Notes under the pieces: generated by a model
The model's input: only the letters and a program-made list of their open reading frames with translations
Told to the model about the DNA's origin: nothing
Databases searched by the model: none
In this document: positions 22,392 to 34,219 of the stretch, piece after piece
Numbering within the stretch: position 1 is the first letter of the stretch
Layout: the number at the start of each line of letters is the position of its first letter
Origin: Diphasiastrum complanatum
Lineage: Eukaryota; Streptophyta; Lycopodiopsida; Lycopodiales; Lycopodiaceae
NCBI GenBank assembly: GCA_029204225.1
Contig: CM055092.1
Span: 19,932,036 to 19,996,035 of the forward strand
Length of the DNA stretch: 64,000 nt
Direction: 5' to 3'
Position numbers and translations under genes: made by a program

Positions 22392-22690
22392 GCGGGCCGC
22401 ATAGCAATGGGTGGACATGCTCTATTTGTTCCTGCATTGGTGAGAATGGTCCTAAGGGTTTCAGATCAAGCAACAGAGTGCGCAATAGGCACGCTTTTAG
22501 CATTTTGTAGCTCCTCACAGACTGTTCAAGAGACTGTTGTTAAAGCTGGTGTCTTCACTCATATGCTGCTACTCATCCAGAGTGACTGCACAGAAAGAGC
22601 CAAATGAAAAAACAAGGAATTTCCAAAGCTTCTGAGAGTTGATGCAAGAACATGCTCAAATGGAGGAGAGATTGCTAAAGGTAATGCTTT
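22287..22690 (+). pseudogene. C-terminal ARM-repeat fragment of a plant U-box E3 ligase (PUB20-26-like)
   Basis: The frame reads GAVAASIEHFLEADKLDGAE, TLELLCKTLAGRIAMGGHAL, VLRVSDQATECAIGTLLAFC, and VVKAGVFTHMLLLIQSDCTE, then past a TGA (22,605) FPKLLRVDARTC. This order and spacing match the last armadillo repeats and tail of plant U-box proteins of the PUB20-26 group, which ubiquitinate targets in stress and immune signalling. The catalytic U-box and most ARM repeats are absent. No intron is visible, as expected because the family is commonly intronless. A truncated 5' end, in-frame stop and tandem duplication make it a pseudogene. Family call from memory of conserved motifs. Confidence 0.7.
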
Positions 22691-23073
22691 CTTAGAGCGT
22701 CTTATGTTGAGAGTTTAGTTCATAATTTTCTACTTGTGCTCTTTTAATCATGTTTTAACATCTATGAAGGGCATCTGAATCGTCTCACTTTTATGTTTTG
22801 TAGCTAACAAAAGTTTCTAATATGAAGTTGGCTACTCTTGTTGAGACTTCGCTTACTAAATATTTGCAAAGTGATATTACGTAGCACATAATGTCATCAA
22901 TAGCACTACGCTTCACGCTTCTCAAATCTTGCAAGAAATGACCGTTCGGTTTTAGATTGAGTGTGAGGACCACACTACTTAGCACATTACAATGAGACCT
23001 CATTTGACACCAACAATATGACTAGAAATTAAGGAGCTCCTGGAATCCAAAAATAGGAAGCCTTCTTCCATGA
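22691..23073. other. no gene seen
   Basis: No recognisable frame; possibly the decayed 3' side of the U-box fragment. Confidence 0.25.
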
Positions 23074-23391
23074 AAACTAAAACTTCGATTCTCCATAGAT
23101 GTTTCTGGGCCAACATTTGCATCCGGGTTTAATCTCCATGATGAGATCTATTTTGAAATTTTTTTGACACGTTCTGCGCACTATGCTCTAGAACGTACTA
23201 TTCAGAATGCACAATACATTCCTGTCATGCTCCAAAAGCAAAGTGATCCCAAATCTATACTCAAGTGGGCGGAGCACGCAGGCCGGATTTTCTCTACTCT
23301 CAACCCTGTCCCGGAGGTCCTCATTTCCACATAGGTTGAATTGATTGTCCAGTGGTCCTACTTTGCCCAAATTTTCAATTTTATCTTTCAG
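23074..23391 (+). CDS. unassigned exon-like open frame
   Basis: A 106-codon frame is open except for one TAG at 23,332 and ends in CAG followed by GTATGTATA, a good splice donor. An acceptor-like TTCTCCATAG lies at 23,088-23,097. The protein pieces (VSGPTFASGFNLHDEIYFEI, AHYALERTIQNAQYIPVML, ILKWAEHAGRIFSTLNPVPE) have normal composition and look like real protein, but I do not recognise a family. Next to the gypsy region at 24.4 kb it could be part of that element or a host exon. Probably broken. Confidence 0.35.
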
Positions 23392-23572
23392 GTATGTATA
23401 TCTAGTAATTTATTGTCTATAGTATATTATTACTATAGCAAATATTACACCTGCGATTATCTTACAGACAAGAACTTTGCGGTTTCATAAGTATGTTTCG
23501 GGCATAAGAGGACGTTGCGGTTTCGTGATTACATTACGGTTCTATGGGGACGTTGCGGTTTACGTATTATTG

Positions 23573-23705
23573 AAGGAGCCAGGCAGAGGCCATTCTGTCC
23601 GGTTAGGATTTCCAGAATTTTTTTAGGCTCGGCAAAAAGAAATGCCCGAGCCTAAAAAAATTCTGGAAATCCTAACCGGGCAGAATGGCCTCTGCCCGGC
23701 TCCTT
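23573..23705. repeat. near-perfect foldback, 62-bp arms
   Basis: Arms 23,573-23,634 and 23,643-23,705 are reverse complements except for two mismatches and one extra base, around an 8-nt loop. The ends are AAGGAGCC and GGCTCCTT. This is a foldback or MITE-type element, or a precursor-like hairpin. The preserved pairing suggests a young insertion. Confidence 0.85.
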
Positions 23706-23711
23706 CCATTG

Positions 23712-23928
23712 CGTAATGGATTTTTGGACCCTTTTTAAACTAATCCTTAGCTGTCACGTGGCAGGTGCAAGCAAAATCAGCACTAGAAAAATTTGAGACC
23801 AATCCAATGCTGCCACGTGGCAAATGGCAGGCATAATCTGCACTAATTTTTTTTTAAAAAAATAGGTGACTATTCTGCATTTTAATCTGTTCAAAAATGG
23901 GCAGAATAGTCACCAAAAATCCATTACG
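23712..23928. mobile_element. MITE-like element with 16-bp terminal inverted repeats
   Basis: Starts CGTAATGGATTTTTGG and ends CCAAAAATCCATTACG, perfect complements, 217 bp in total with no coding capacity. Inside are two imperfect direct repeats with CACGTGGCA cores (23,751-23,785 and 23,810-23,845) and a 14-bp subterminal palindrome pair (GGTGACTATTCTGC at 23,865, complement at 23,901). I could not fix a target duplication, so the superfamily is open. Confidence 0.75.
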
Positions 23929-24438
23929 AATACGTTGCGGGTTGTCCATATGTGGAGGTTTAGAAAGTGTATTATGACGGGAGTTTAGGTAATCAGATTA
24001 CGAATAGGGTTTGACGAGTAGATTGCAGTTTTTATAATGTATTGTTATGACTCAATGTTGTGATTCAATTAGTAGGCGTGATATTGCATTGAAGAGAGTC
24101 GTCGGGTTGTAACCAATATGCGTACGACGACCCAGATTCTGGTAGTGTTAATAACCATAAAGATAATATCTTAATGACTCATAAATAATTGAGTTAAGTG
24201 GATGGTGACATACTCATCGCAACGTGTCATCTTTTGGTAAGGGGGTGTTAAACTTGTTGGTGTTCCGAAGCATTGGAATACTTTTAAGCGGTTGGAATAC
24301 TCTTCTTTTCTGCTTCTGAGCTCTTACCTTGTGAAGCACTGCAAGTATTTTCCCACAACATATTCGCAGCAAGAACACGAGCAAGAACTCTAGGTTTACC
24401 AAGCGGAAAAAAGTCGAAGCATGTAAATTCAGGAATAT
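23929..24438. other. no gene seen
   Basis: GTTGCGG phrases recur around 23,480-23,570 and 23,930. This stretch may be part of a decayed LTR or leader for the gypsy element that follows, but no terminus is visible. Confidence 0.25.
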
Positions 24439-24984
24439 TTGAAAGAACTGTGGTTGGATCATCTCCAACATTTCAATCCTAACAGGATTGTGGAGACAAC
24501 AGCGATAGAATTTCTTGATAATATAAGGAAGGAGTCAGATGAGCAAGGCATCATGCAAGTACGACATGTGAGCATTCTAATCACAGAACAACTATTTTCT
24601 AATATGATAGGGTTGCCAATTAATTTTGACATACTAAATGTACCTTCAGTGCACATGGCTGATTTCTTTCCTATAGATACTTTCAACAAGGAGCAGGGTT
24701 ATAAGTTACCATCGACCCTCAGGGCTTTGAGAAGATGGATGGATCAGGTAATTTTTCGACGACAAACGGATTAGTATATTTCAGTTTAAAATTTTAGGTT
24801 GATACAAGCTGCATTGCACGACGTACCAATTCCATGGAGCAAAATTGCATATTCACAAGATAGCGCGAAGAAATACACTGAATGGGGGTCACACATCACT
24901 AAGATTTGGGAAGCTTACGGGGTTTTGACAGATCAAGAATTGGGACTATTTCAGCCCAATCTAGTTCACAAAAGGCCTAAGTAG
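24439..24984 (+). CDS. unassigned ORFs upstream of the gypsy coiled-coil ORF
   Basis: Two frames (24,439-24,774 and 24,799-24,984) have ordinary protein composition (HLQHFNPNRIVETTAIEFLD, ADFFPIDTFNKEQGYKLPST, ALHDVPIPWSKIAYSQD) but no recognised domain. The gap between them looks like a very short intron (GTAATT..TTTTAG, 50 nt), yet the phase does not fit, so it is more likely a frameshift. The position before a coiled-coil ORF and Gag, matched by similar unassigned ORFs at 55.6-57.9 kb, suggests an extra 5' ORF of this gypsy lineage. Confidence 0.4.
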
Positions 24985-25359
24985 TATTGTGTTAGTACCA
25001 AACTTACTTGGGGACGAAGTTGAGGTGCAATCAGACTCCTTTAGGTCACCAACACAACAAGACACAACATGAGTTGAGAAGCTGATCGGAGATTCGACGA
25101 TGATGCAATAGCAGGATGATGCAGGGTTTACAGACAGTCGCAAGATGTTACCACGGTAGCCATTTTCTTGCTCGGACACCACGGAACTGACCAAGGATGT
25201 AGGGATGGACGACCACAACATGGATTATGTTGATGACGAACACATCAAGAAATTCTTACAGACAGCCAAGAATTTTTCACCGGCAACTACAACACGGTAT
25301 AGAGTTTATCTGGCAATATCAGCATTTGCAGAACCAAGCAGCATACTAGCACGGAGTAT

Positions 25360-25820
25360 ATGTGCAACAAGCTGATAGATTGAAGATTGCAGAGGAAGAA
25401 GCACCTAGGATATGACAATATCAAATGCAAATAAATGAGCTGACAACGTAGTTGAAGAGTGTATAGGAGTAGCTATGCCAAAAGACCAAAGATAACAATG
25501 TGCTTCGAGAACAAAATGCACATTACTTTGACCAGATTACTCAATTACAGAAGGAGCTCTATATAGTGCAGACTGCTAAAGAGATTGTTGAGTATGAACG
25601 AGAATTGTTGAATGCCCAAATCTCGAAAATCACTGCAGGAGGGCCAGTACGTGTTGATAATGCGAGGCTAAAGGAAAGGGCCAAAACAATCTTACACACG
25701 AGGGTAGCCGACAAGCTGGAGCAGCTTATGGAGGAAGAAGGCTTTTTGAGAGATGAGAATATCGAGTTACATGCCTATGAGAATATTCTTGAAGGAAACT
25801 TACACGCCTATCACCACTGA
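25360..25820 (+). pseudogene. coiled-coil protein of the gypsy element
   Basis: The open part (25,500-25,820) is rich in Glu, Gln, Lys and Leu with heptad-like spacing (LREQNAHYFDQITQLQKELY, VEYERELLNAQISKI, LEQLMEEEGFLRDENIELHA). The same frame extends upstream to about 25,360 if five stops are passed. Such a protein could self-assemble. A coiled-coil ORF holds the same place at 56.1-57.0 kb in the related elements. It may be the N-terminal part of an unusual Gag or a separate ORF. Confidence 0.55.
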
Positions 25821-26171
25821 ATGGTTGAACAAAATGGTGTTGACAAAGCAAACACCACGATCGGTATCAGACATCATAGATGACAATCAGAATCTTTTAC
25901 TCAAGCCATTGTGTTATAGATTGGCCACCCCCCGCCAAAATTTAGGGTTTTGTCATCACCATCTATGATGATGAGATACAAACTGATTGCGATCGATTCA
26001 TAGGGTAGAGATAAATATGTGACTCACTGTTCAGGAATGCATACCTCATGTGAAAGCGAGAGTGAACACCACAGCAAAGACATCAAAAAGAGGAAGCGAC
26101 AAAAGAAGGGTAACACATGAAGATTACACAAGGTTCTTCGATGGGAAACTACTTCACTACACGGCCAAGGA

Positions 26172-26550
26172 TTGGAACAGATTGTGGATGCTGCAAGACA
26201 GTTGGAAAAAGAAGAAACTAGAAAGAAGTACCAACGACAGCGTCGACATCATCGGCAAGATGACTCATCTGATTCTGATTCATATACCGGTTCGGAATCA
26301 GATATTTCTTCAAGCTCAAAAGAGAGTTCATCTTATTCACATGATGGGAAACGGTCAAAGAAGCATTGCCATTGCCAGCAGTCACGAAAGATATTGTTAC
26401 TATGGAATTTTGCCAAGGAAACGTTCGTTTCTGTTGAAATTGAAATCAGGAAGGGCATTATATCAATGAATGTGCTAATGGCACGTATTGTGTGATTTGT
26501 AATGCATATAACCACTGGACGAATGACTGCAAGCAGTAAGATCTGCTGGA
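26172..26550 (+). pseudogene. gypsy Gag C-terminus with two CCHC zinc knuckles
   Basis: QIVDAARQLEKEETRKKYQR leads into a Ser/Asp-rich basic segment. In another frame, around 26,418-26,535, two CCHC knuckles follow: the first (pattern C..C..GH..NEC) has two TGA stops, and the second CVICNAYNHWTNDC is intact. Knuckles bind RNA during packaging. A Pro/Gln-rich stretch (about 26,560-26,700) links to the protease region. The layout matches 61.0-61.9 kb. Confidence 0.7.
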
Positions 26551-27067
26551 GCATTTGTAGTCCAAGCACACCAATGCAACAACCACAAATGCAATAGCCC
26601 TAGCATCGACAACCACCATTACAACCGATACCACCACAAATGCAGGCGTATCAAGGCCCTTATTATCAAGGGAATCAGATGCAACCCCCTTTCAATGGCA
26701 AGTGTGTTACCGACCAGATCTACCAGATGTATTTGCAATTTTTGCAATCAGAGGAGTCACCATTATTTCAACTGTGGCATACCATCGGCAGTGTGTGGGG
26801 AACCTAGAAAGAGGATTGCCACCACCGCGACTTAATAATCATATCAATGATCAAGACATTGTGCAAAATCAACCTCAAAACCCAGGCAAGATGAATGCTT
26901 ATGAGCAACAGGCACCGGTGTAGCTGATTACAGTGGAAGAACCACCATTAACCGATGTACAAGCGGTGACTCAACACAAGGGTAAGGGAAATGCACCGAT
27001 TCAGGAGGAAGGTGTGGAAGATGTTGAACCAAGCACCAGTCGGGTTGTTAATCCCGATATTGGTTAG

Positions 27068-27896
27068 ATGGCCAAAGTCACTCAAAATGTATTGGAACAG
27101 TTACAGCACCCATATGAGCCCAATTATCCCCGTGAGTTGGTAGATGTCGTGGCTGACCAGATTGCCGAATTTGTGCATACTTATAAATTTCAGGTGATAG
27201 TAGGACAATTGATGCAAATTGCACCCTATCCAGCGGAATCCATACAATCAAACTTACCAGGATTTACGATGTCGAAAGGACTTCCTCCTACGCCAGTCAA
27301 TGCGATTGTTCAATCCATGGAACAAGACACTGTTCCTATATTGGAAGTGGATATTCAAGGATTGAATATCAAAGGAGTTCAAATCGATGGTGGTGCAGGG
27401 GTGCACATCATCTCGGAAGAAACTTATAGCAAATTAAAGAACATCACGCTGCATAAAATTAATTTGGTAATACATATGGCTAACCATATGTGCGATTCTC
27501 CAGCTGAGGAAATTCGGAAGATCCCTGTCTATATTAAGGGATTGAAGTTTCTGTTGAATTTTGTTGTCACGAGGTTGCCCACGGGTTCAGATGTCTATCT
27601 GGTCCTATTAGGCCAACCCTAGCTGCGAGCTGCTAAAGCAGTACATGGTTGGGCAACGAGCATTGCAAACACATCAAGGGGGGTTGGATTCCACAGTTCG
27701 ACCGGTGGGAGTTGAAACGGTTCAAGAATTGTTGTTCCAAACAGTGACGGAGGAATTTGAAGAGAATTTGTACTTGACGAGTCTGTATCCAGATTTCATA
27801 CCAGTGGCAGAAGCTCATTTATTTACAGTTATCAATCTATTTGTTGCAGAGGAAGTTAGAGCTGATTCCGAAGAATTATTGCAGAAGGATAAATAA
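27068..27896 (+). pseudogene. gypsy aspartic protease region
   Basis: PILEVDIQGLNIKGVQIDGG carries the retropepsin active-site region, here Asp-Gly-Gly instead of the usual Asp-Ser/Thr-Gly. It is followed by AGVHIISEETYSKL and, later, the flap and second half (LKFLLNFVVTRLPTGSDVYL, then VLLGQP where a GRPWL-type motif is expected). A TAG at 27,620 breaks the frame, and related sequence continues to 27,896 in another frame. The enzyme would cleave the Gag-Pol polyprotein. The altered triad may be real for the lineage or decay. Confidence 0.8.
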
Positions 27897-27941
27897 GTGA
27901 TAGCGTAGGATTCAACTGGAGAGCAATTTCCATAGCGTTTC

Positions 27942-29200
27942 TTGGCGATTATTGAAGAGTCCCAAACATTAAAAGAAAAGCATGTGCGGTTACATCCTAC
28001 TCAAGTCTCCAGAGAAGAATTGATCAAGATTAATTTGGGGATGGAAGACAACCCAAAGCACGTACCAATTGGTGGGAATAATGATCCGGAGTTTATTCAA
28101 CGAGCAACTGAATTATTCCAGAAGTACAAGGCCATATTTGGATGGTCTTATGATGAACTCAGAGGTGTACCAAAGAAAATCTATCAACACACGATCGATG
28201 TCACCATTGATGCACAACCTATACGACAACAACGCTATAGGATGAACCCAAAGCATGTGGAAAGAGTCATAGCCGAAATAGAGAAACTTGTGAAAGTTGA
28301 TTTTATATACGCTATTGACTATATACCATGGTTAAGCCCCATTGTGATAGTACTGAAGAAGGACAATAATCTACGGGTAGGTGTGGATTACCGTAAGCTC
28401 ATTTCATTCTGTGGGTCATGAGTTATACAGTTTCTTGGATGGGTTTAGTGGGTAGAATCAAATATAGATCACTGAGAAGGATACCGAGAAGACTGCTTTC
28501 ATCATAGAATGGAGAGTGTATGTCTATAAAGTAATGCCATTCAGATTAAAGAACTCACCAGCAGCTTTCCAGAAGGTTATGACAAAAGCATTTTATGATT
28601 ACTTTGATAGGTTCATGAAAAGTTTCCTGGATGATTTTTGCTTATATGGTGATGTCGAGGATCAACTGGACTATTTAGAAAAATGTTTTCAGCAGTGTTA
28701 CGAGTTCGGAATAAGTTTGAATCTAAACAAATGCACTTTCTGCATAAGACGTGGAGTTTTGCTTGGGCAAATCATTTCAAAAGAGGGTCTATCAATTGAT
28801 CTAGCAAAGATCAAGGTGATTAAGAATATGCGGGTTCCAAAGTCTCCGAAAGAGATGCAATCCTTGGGAATGACGAGGTATCATCGTCGTTACATTTACG
28901 CATATTCGAATAGAACTCGTGTTATATGAGCTTTTGACAAAAGGAGCGGTGTACTAAATCACTATTAAGTGTTATAAAGCATTTAAGGATTTGGTTAACG
29001 CATTGGTGAATGCACCTATTCTTCAACCGCCATATTGGAGTAAACCATTTCATGTGCACTGTGATGCTTCATAGGTAGCAGTTGGTTGCGTATTACTACA
29101 ACCAGGAGAAGAGAAAGGATATGATCATCCAGTATACTATGCAAGCAAGTAGCTAACGCCAATAGAGAGAATTCCTCTCTCACGCAAAGGGAGGCATTCG
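27942..29200 (+). pseudogene. gypsy reverse transcriptase and start of RNase H
   Basis: In order: YQHTIDVTIDAQPIRQQRYR, WLSPIVIVLKKDNNLRVGVD, a stretch with stops and a small deletion (ELYSFLDGFSG), MPFRLKNSPAAFQKVM, the catalytic box FLDDFCLYG (YxDD-type), LNLNKCTFCIRRGVLLGQII, and then RNase H pieces FHVHCDAS and VAVGCVLLQPG in shifted frame. The deletion near 28,410 removes about 20 codons around the palm entry. The element ends at about 29,200 without integrase or LTR. RT copies element RNA into DNA inside the particle. Confidence 0.9.
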
Positions 29201-31011
<1,811 letters not shown>

Positions 31012-31035
31012 ATTCCTGCCTTAACATCCTTTCAG

Positions 31036-31248
31036 GTTGCTCATGATGCAGATCTTATTTTATATGATCAAAAAGGAATAAAACTCATTCCTAATACAGA
31101 AGAAGGCAATATTATAGCAGAGATTCCTCTTGCCTTAGAAGGCATTGAGGCCCTTTCCAAAACAAAGGAGGGTGAGATTATAGGAGGAGTTGGTCACTTA
31201 TCAGTTCCTAATACTGATAAAGAAAATATAGAGAAATTGACTGAATAG
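31036..31248 (+). CDS. possible terminal exon of an unknown gene
   Basis: TTAACATCCTTTCAG is a convincing branch/acceptor region. The next 70 codons are open and end in TAG at 31,246. The protein (AHDADLILYDQKGIKLIPNT, EIPLALEGIEALSKTKEGE, GVGHLSVPNTDKENIEKLTE) is acidic and soluble-looking but not recognised. There is no upstream exon that I can identify. An AT-rich possible 3' UTR follows. The broken minus-strand gene ends only 180 nt downstream, a convergent layout. It may be a captured or decayed exon. Confidence 0.35.
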   Translation, partial: VAHDADLILYDQKGIKLIPNTEEGNIIAEIPLALEGIEALSKTKEGEIIGGVGHLSVPNTDKENIEKLTE

Positions 31249-31427
31249 AGATCTATTTGTAAATAGTTATTCATTTTACATGTAAACAACCTGTTTATGG
31301 GTTTTTTTTATTGATATCAATATAGATTCTTATAATCAGGTTGTGTTCATAGTGTAATACTGGAATGCAATTTTCTATATTGATAAAAAAGACACGATGA
31401 TTGGCATGTATTTGTTGTTAGTGAATC

Positions 31428-32830
31428 TTAATGTTCTTCCATAAGTTGGATTGTTTCGCCAATATCTCTGCATTTGATCTCGAGCTCATGTCTTTTACAT
31501 ACCTGCATAAAGCTTAAAAAGTTAGTTACAATTGGCACAAAGATTGTATTAGGAAGTTTTGATTGAAACTATTCATAAAAGATCGAGTGTTTACAGTTAC
31601 TTACGAGTTTACCATTGAAAATGAATCTGAAGTCTGAATGTACATGATCTTGTAGAAGCAATAGTTCTCGTTTGATGTAGTTTAGACTCCAATATTCTTC
31701 CACCTCAACACACATAAAAACGGCATCATTGTATATAATTTCAATATTTTTTCGTTTTAAATGTCCACTGGCTTTCAAGTCTTGATCGAGTGGCACTCAT
31801 TTAGCTTTATTTTTTTTCCATCTTTGATAATGGAAGCATAAGCTCAACATTTGTTTTTCAATTTGATAACGGAAGCACATGGAAGACATTTTAATCCTGC
31901 ATTCTAATTCTCCATCTGATCTTTTGTCCCAACCTTCATCCATAAGTTCAGATAATAAACTATCTAATAAATTTTTGCATACAAACATCGTTGGAGTTTT
32001 GTGTACATTGACACTTGAAAAGAAATCCACAAATATATTCAAGGAAATAAACCAACTCAATTTTACTGTTTTTGATCCCGTGCTCATTTTTAATGAATTT
32101 TTTACATCATTATATATCTTGCAACGAAATGATTCTGAAACTGTAGCATCTAGTGCAATCCATTCTAGGTAATGGAATTGGTATTATTTGTCCAAAATTT
32201 TCTTTTGTATCAAGAATGTACATTGATTCATAAGAAAAGATCCCACTATCAGCTAGATCTTTTGCAGTTCTACCTCGATATTGCAAGATCCCACTATCAG
32301 CTAGATCTTTTGCAGTTCTACCTCGATATTGCAGCTGTCCAATATTAGTGTGAATAACATCTAACACACCTGCTAAAGATCCACTCAGCTCTCATTCATT
32401 TATATTGGATGGATGTAAATCTGCAAGAGAAAAATGATCAGATTGACAAGTTTACTATTAGATATTTATGAATGACAAAAATCAAAGTATCAAAAATATC
32501 AATACTCACAGTTGCTTTTTTTGTGATTCTGACGGTTGAATCCTTGCACATTTATCTCTAAATTCATATATACTTGGACTAGAATTTCAGAAATAGATAT
32601 TCTTCCTGATGATGTTCTGAAATCCAAAATTCTAGCCTTCCAATAAGATCGAAATGATAGTTTTGACCTTTTCCTTTTTTGAAATGCTGCTCTTGAAAAT
32701 ATTCAAGATTTTTTTGAATATTTTCTTGGCACCCATAATCCATTATCATCTGTCTCATTGAATAGAAGCACAGAGTCGATTGATCAGCATGGCTTCCTTG
32801 ATGGCGCCATTTAAAAATTGCATGCAAAAT
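31428..32830 (-). pseudogene. broken three-exon gene of unknown function
   Basis: Three exon blocks can be joined on the minus strand: 32,510-32,830 (acceptor TTGTTTCAG, donor GTGAGT), 31,605-32,420 (acceptor TTTTCTCTTGCAG, donor GTAAGT) and 31,428-31,502 (acceptor CTTTATGCAG, stop TAA). Introns of 89 and 102 nt suit a plant. The last splice keeps phase: NGKL joins VCKRHELEIKC. Conserved-looking pieces include SVNVHKTPTMFVCKNLLDSL, YNDAVFMCVEVEEYWSLNYI and LLLQDHVHSDFRFIFNGKL. Damage: frameshifts near 32,600 and 32,180, stops near 32,390 and 31,797, and a 48-bp in-frame duplication. I do not recognise the family. It is the best host-gene-like structure in the window. Confidence 0.5.
32239..32334. 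repeat. 48-bp tandem duplication in the broken gene
   Basis: GATCCCACTATCAGC begins at 32,239 and 32,287, an exact 48-nt step, so 16 residues (LQYRGRTAKDLADSGI) are doubled in frame. The two units are identical as read here, so the event is recent relative to the gene's decay. Confidence 0.9.
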
Positions 32831-33059
32831 CTGAAACAATGAACTATGAATCTAAAAATTTGCGTAGACAAAAAGCCATGAATCTGAAAAAATGTGTTGG
32901 CAAAAATTGGAAACACTGATCTATTTGGCACCACAAATTAACTTTGGTTAACCATGATAACCATGATTTGACCATGCATATACGGTACATTGATTTTCTC
33001 ATCTCAACCATCTGTCATATTCATTTTCAATATTTTTGGGTCTCTTCGGACAGTGATGA

Positions 33060-33535
33060 GTTAAGGAAAGAGCTAACTCATCAATGGAGACGATACAACT
33101 TCTTCCTTGGAAAAGGTTGTTGCTAAATGATTGCTTTGATCATATGGAAAAGGATGTTGCTAGGTGCATGCATGAAGGAGTTGGTTCTTCTACATTCTTT
33201 TGTGATGAGTCCAAGAAAGTCATTTTGCAGCAGCAAGTGGAGTCACATGTCTTCATAAAGAGAGTAGATCAAATGGTTCTATCAAGAGACTTGGTGAGGG
33301 AGATAGTCACAAGTCAAGAAGAAGAGAAGTATGTGAAGAGTTCAAAGTAGGATGCACTTTGAATGATGTCATTGTGAATGATAGTGAGGAAGAATCATTA
33401 TCATATGAGTCATTAGCTAAATCATTGAGTAGAAGTTCTTGTTTGAAAAAAAGAGTACTTCGATCATCCTTATGTTGAAGGTACTAATCATTTTTTTCAT
33501 GGATTCTAATGTTTTTGAGATTTCTACTTCTTATT
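33060..33535 (+). pseudogene. fragment of the non-autonomous element's Gag-extension/ORF2 region
   Basis: A plus-strand relative of minus-strand 41,235-41,710. It reads MEKDVARCMHEGVGSSTFFC and, after shifts, the basic region ending LSRSSCLKK. Where the longer copy has TAA after its Asp-Ser-Glu-Glu, this copy has GAA and runs on. Instead, it stops 32 codons later because of a small indel near 33,457. Sequence similarity ends at about 33,535 and an LTR-like stretch begins. Confidence 0.8.
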
Positions 33536-33542
33536 GATAAAA

Positions 33543-34184
33543 ATGAAGCAAAATAATCCCATTTTATCCTAGAAATGACGGAGAAAAATAGCCATGTTTG
33601 GATTTGTGAGGAACATAATTTGAACTCAATGTAGCAGCAACATGTTCAAAACTCCATCAATTACCCCCAAAATTCTTCACACGTGTGAAAGTATGGTTTG
33701 CTGCTGCCTGTGTACTATACCTACAACTCCAAACTCATTCAACCATTACAAAAAATCATAAGCCAATAGCATTCATCAATCAAATCATAAACTCAAACTA
33801 GTCATTTTGCTCATACTATTGGATGGAAATCTCATCACATATTTTTACATGTAGAGCTTAGATCTGAGCATATTAGGGCTTCTATGTATTCATCATAACC
33901 TAACCCTAACATCTAACCTAAAGATCCACTTGATCCACCCTATTTAGGATCAATGGCTTGAGATCCAAAAACAATGATAAAAATGCTATTTTTAGCTCCT
34001 ACTTTTTCTCTACCCTATCTATGAACTTTTTGGACATATCCCAAAGGTACCATTCCAAAGATAGGTTAACGATTTGAATTAGAACAAGGTATCCTATGCT
34101 TTGGGCACGTGTAACATCCCACAACATGGCCTCAAAGTCATTTACAAGTGGTAATTGTGCAAACCAGCTTGTGTAAATTTAACA
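33543..34184 (-). repeat. 3' LTR of the 34.2-35.6 kb copia element (left end uncertain)
   Basis: On the minus strand it starts TGTTAAATTTACACAAGC right after a polypurine tract. A CACACGTGTG palindrome is at 33,678. The left end is set at TGAAGCAAAATAATCCC by the TG/CA rule, next to where the 33.1-33.5 kb fragment stops. Confidence 0.55.
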
Positions 34185-34195
34185 CTCCTCCTCAC
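34185..34195 (-). other. polypurine tract
   Basis: Plus-strand CTCCTCCTCAC reads GTGAGGAGGAG, abutting the LTR start. Confidence 0.65.
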
Positions 34196-34219
34196 AACTA
34201 GTTTGAAAATAACATAGAG

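Noticed and set aside
24748-24797. 50-nt intron between two gypsy-region frames
   Set aside because: GT..AG ends are present, but it is shorter than normal plant introns and the phases do not match; a frameshift is simpler.
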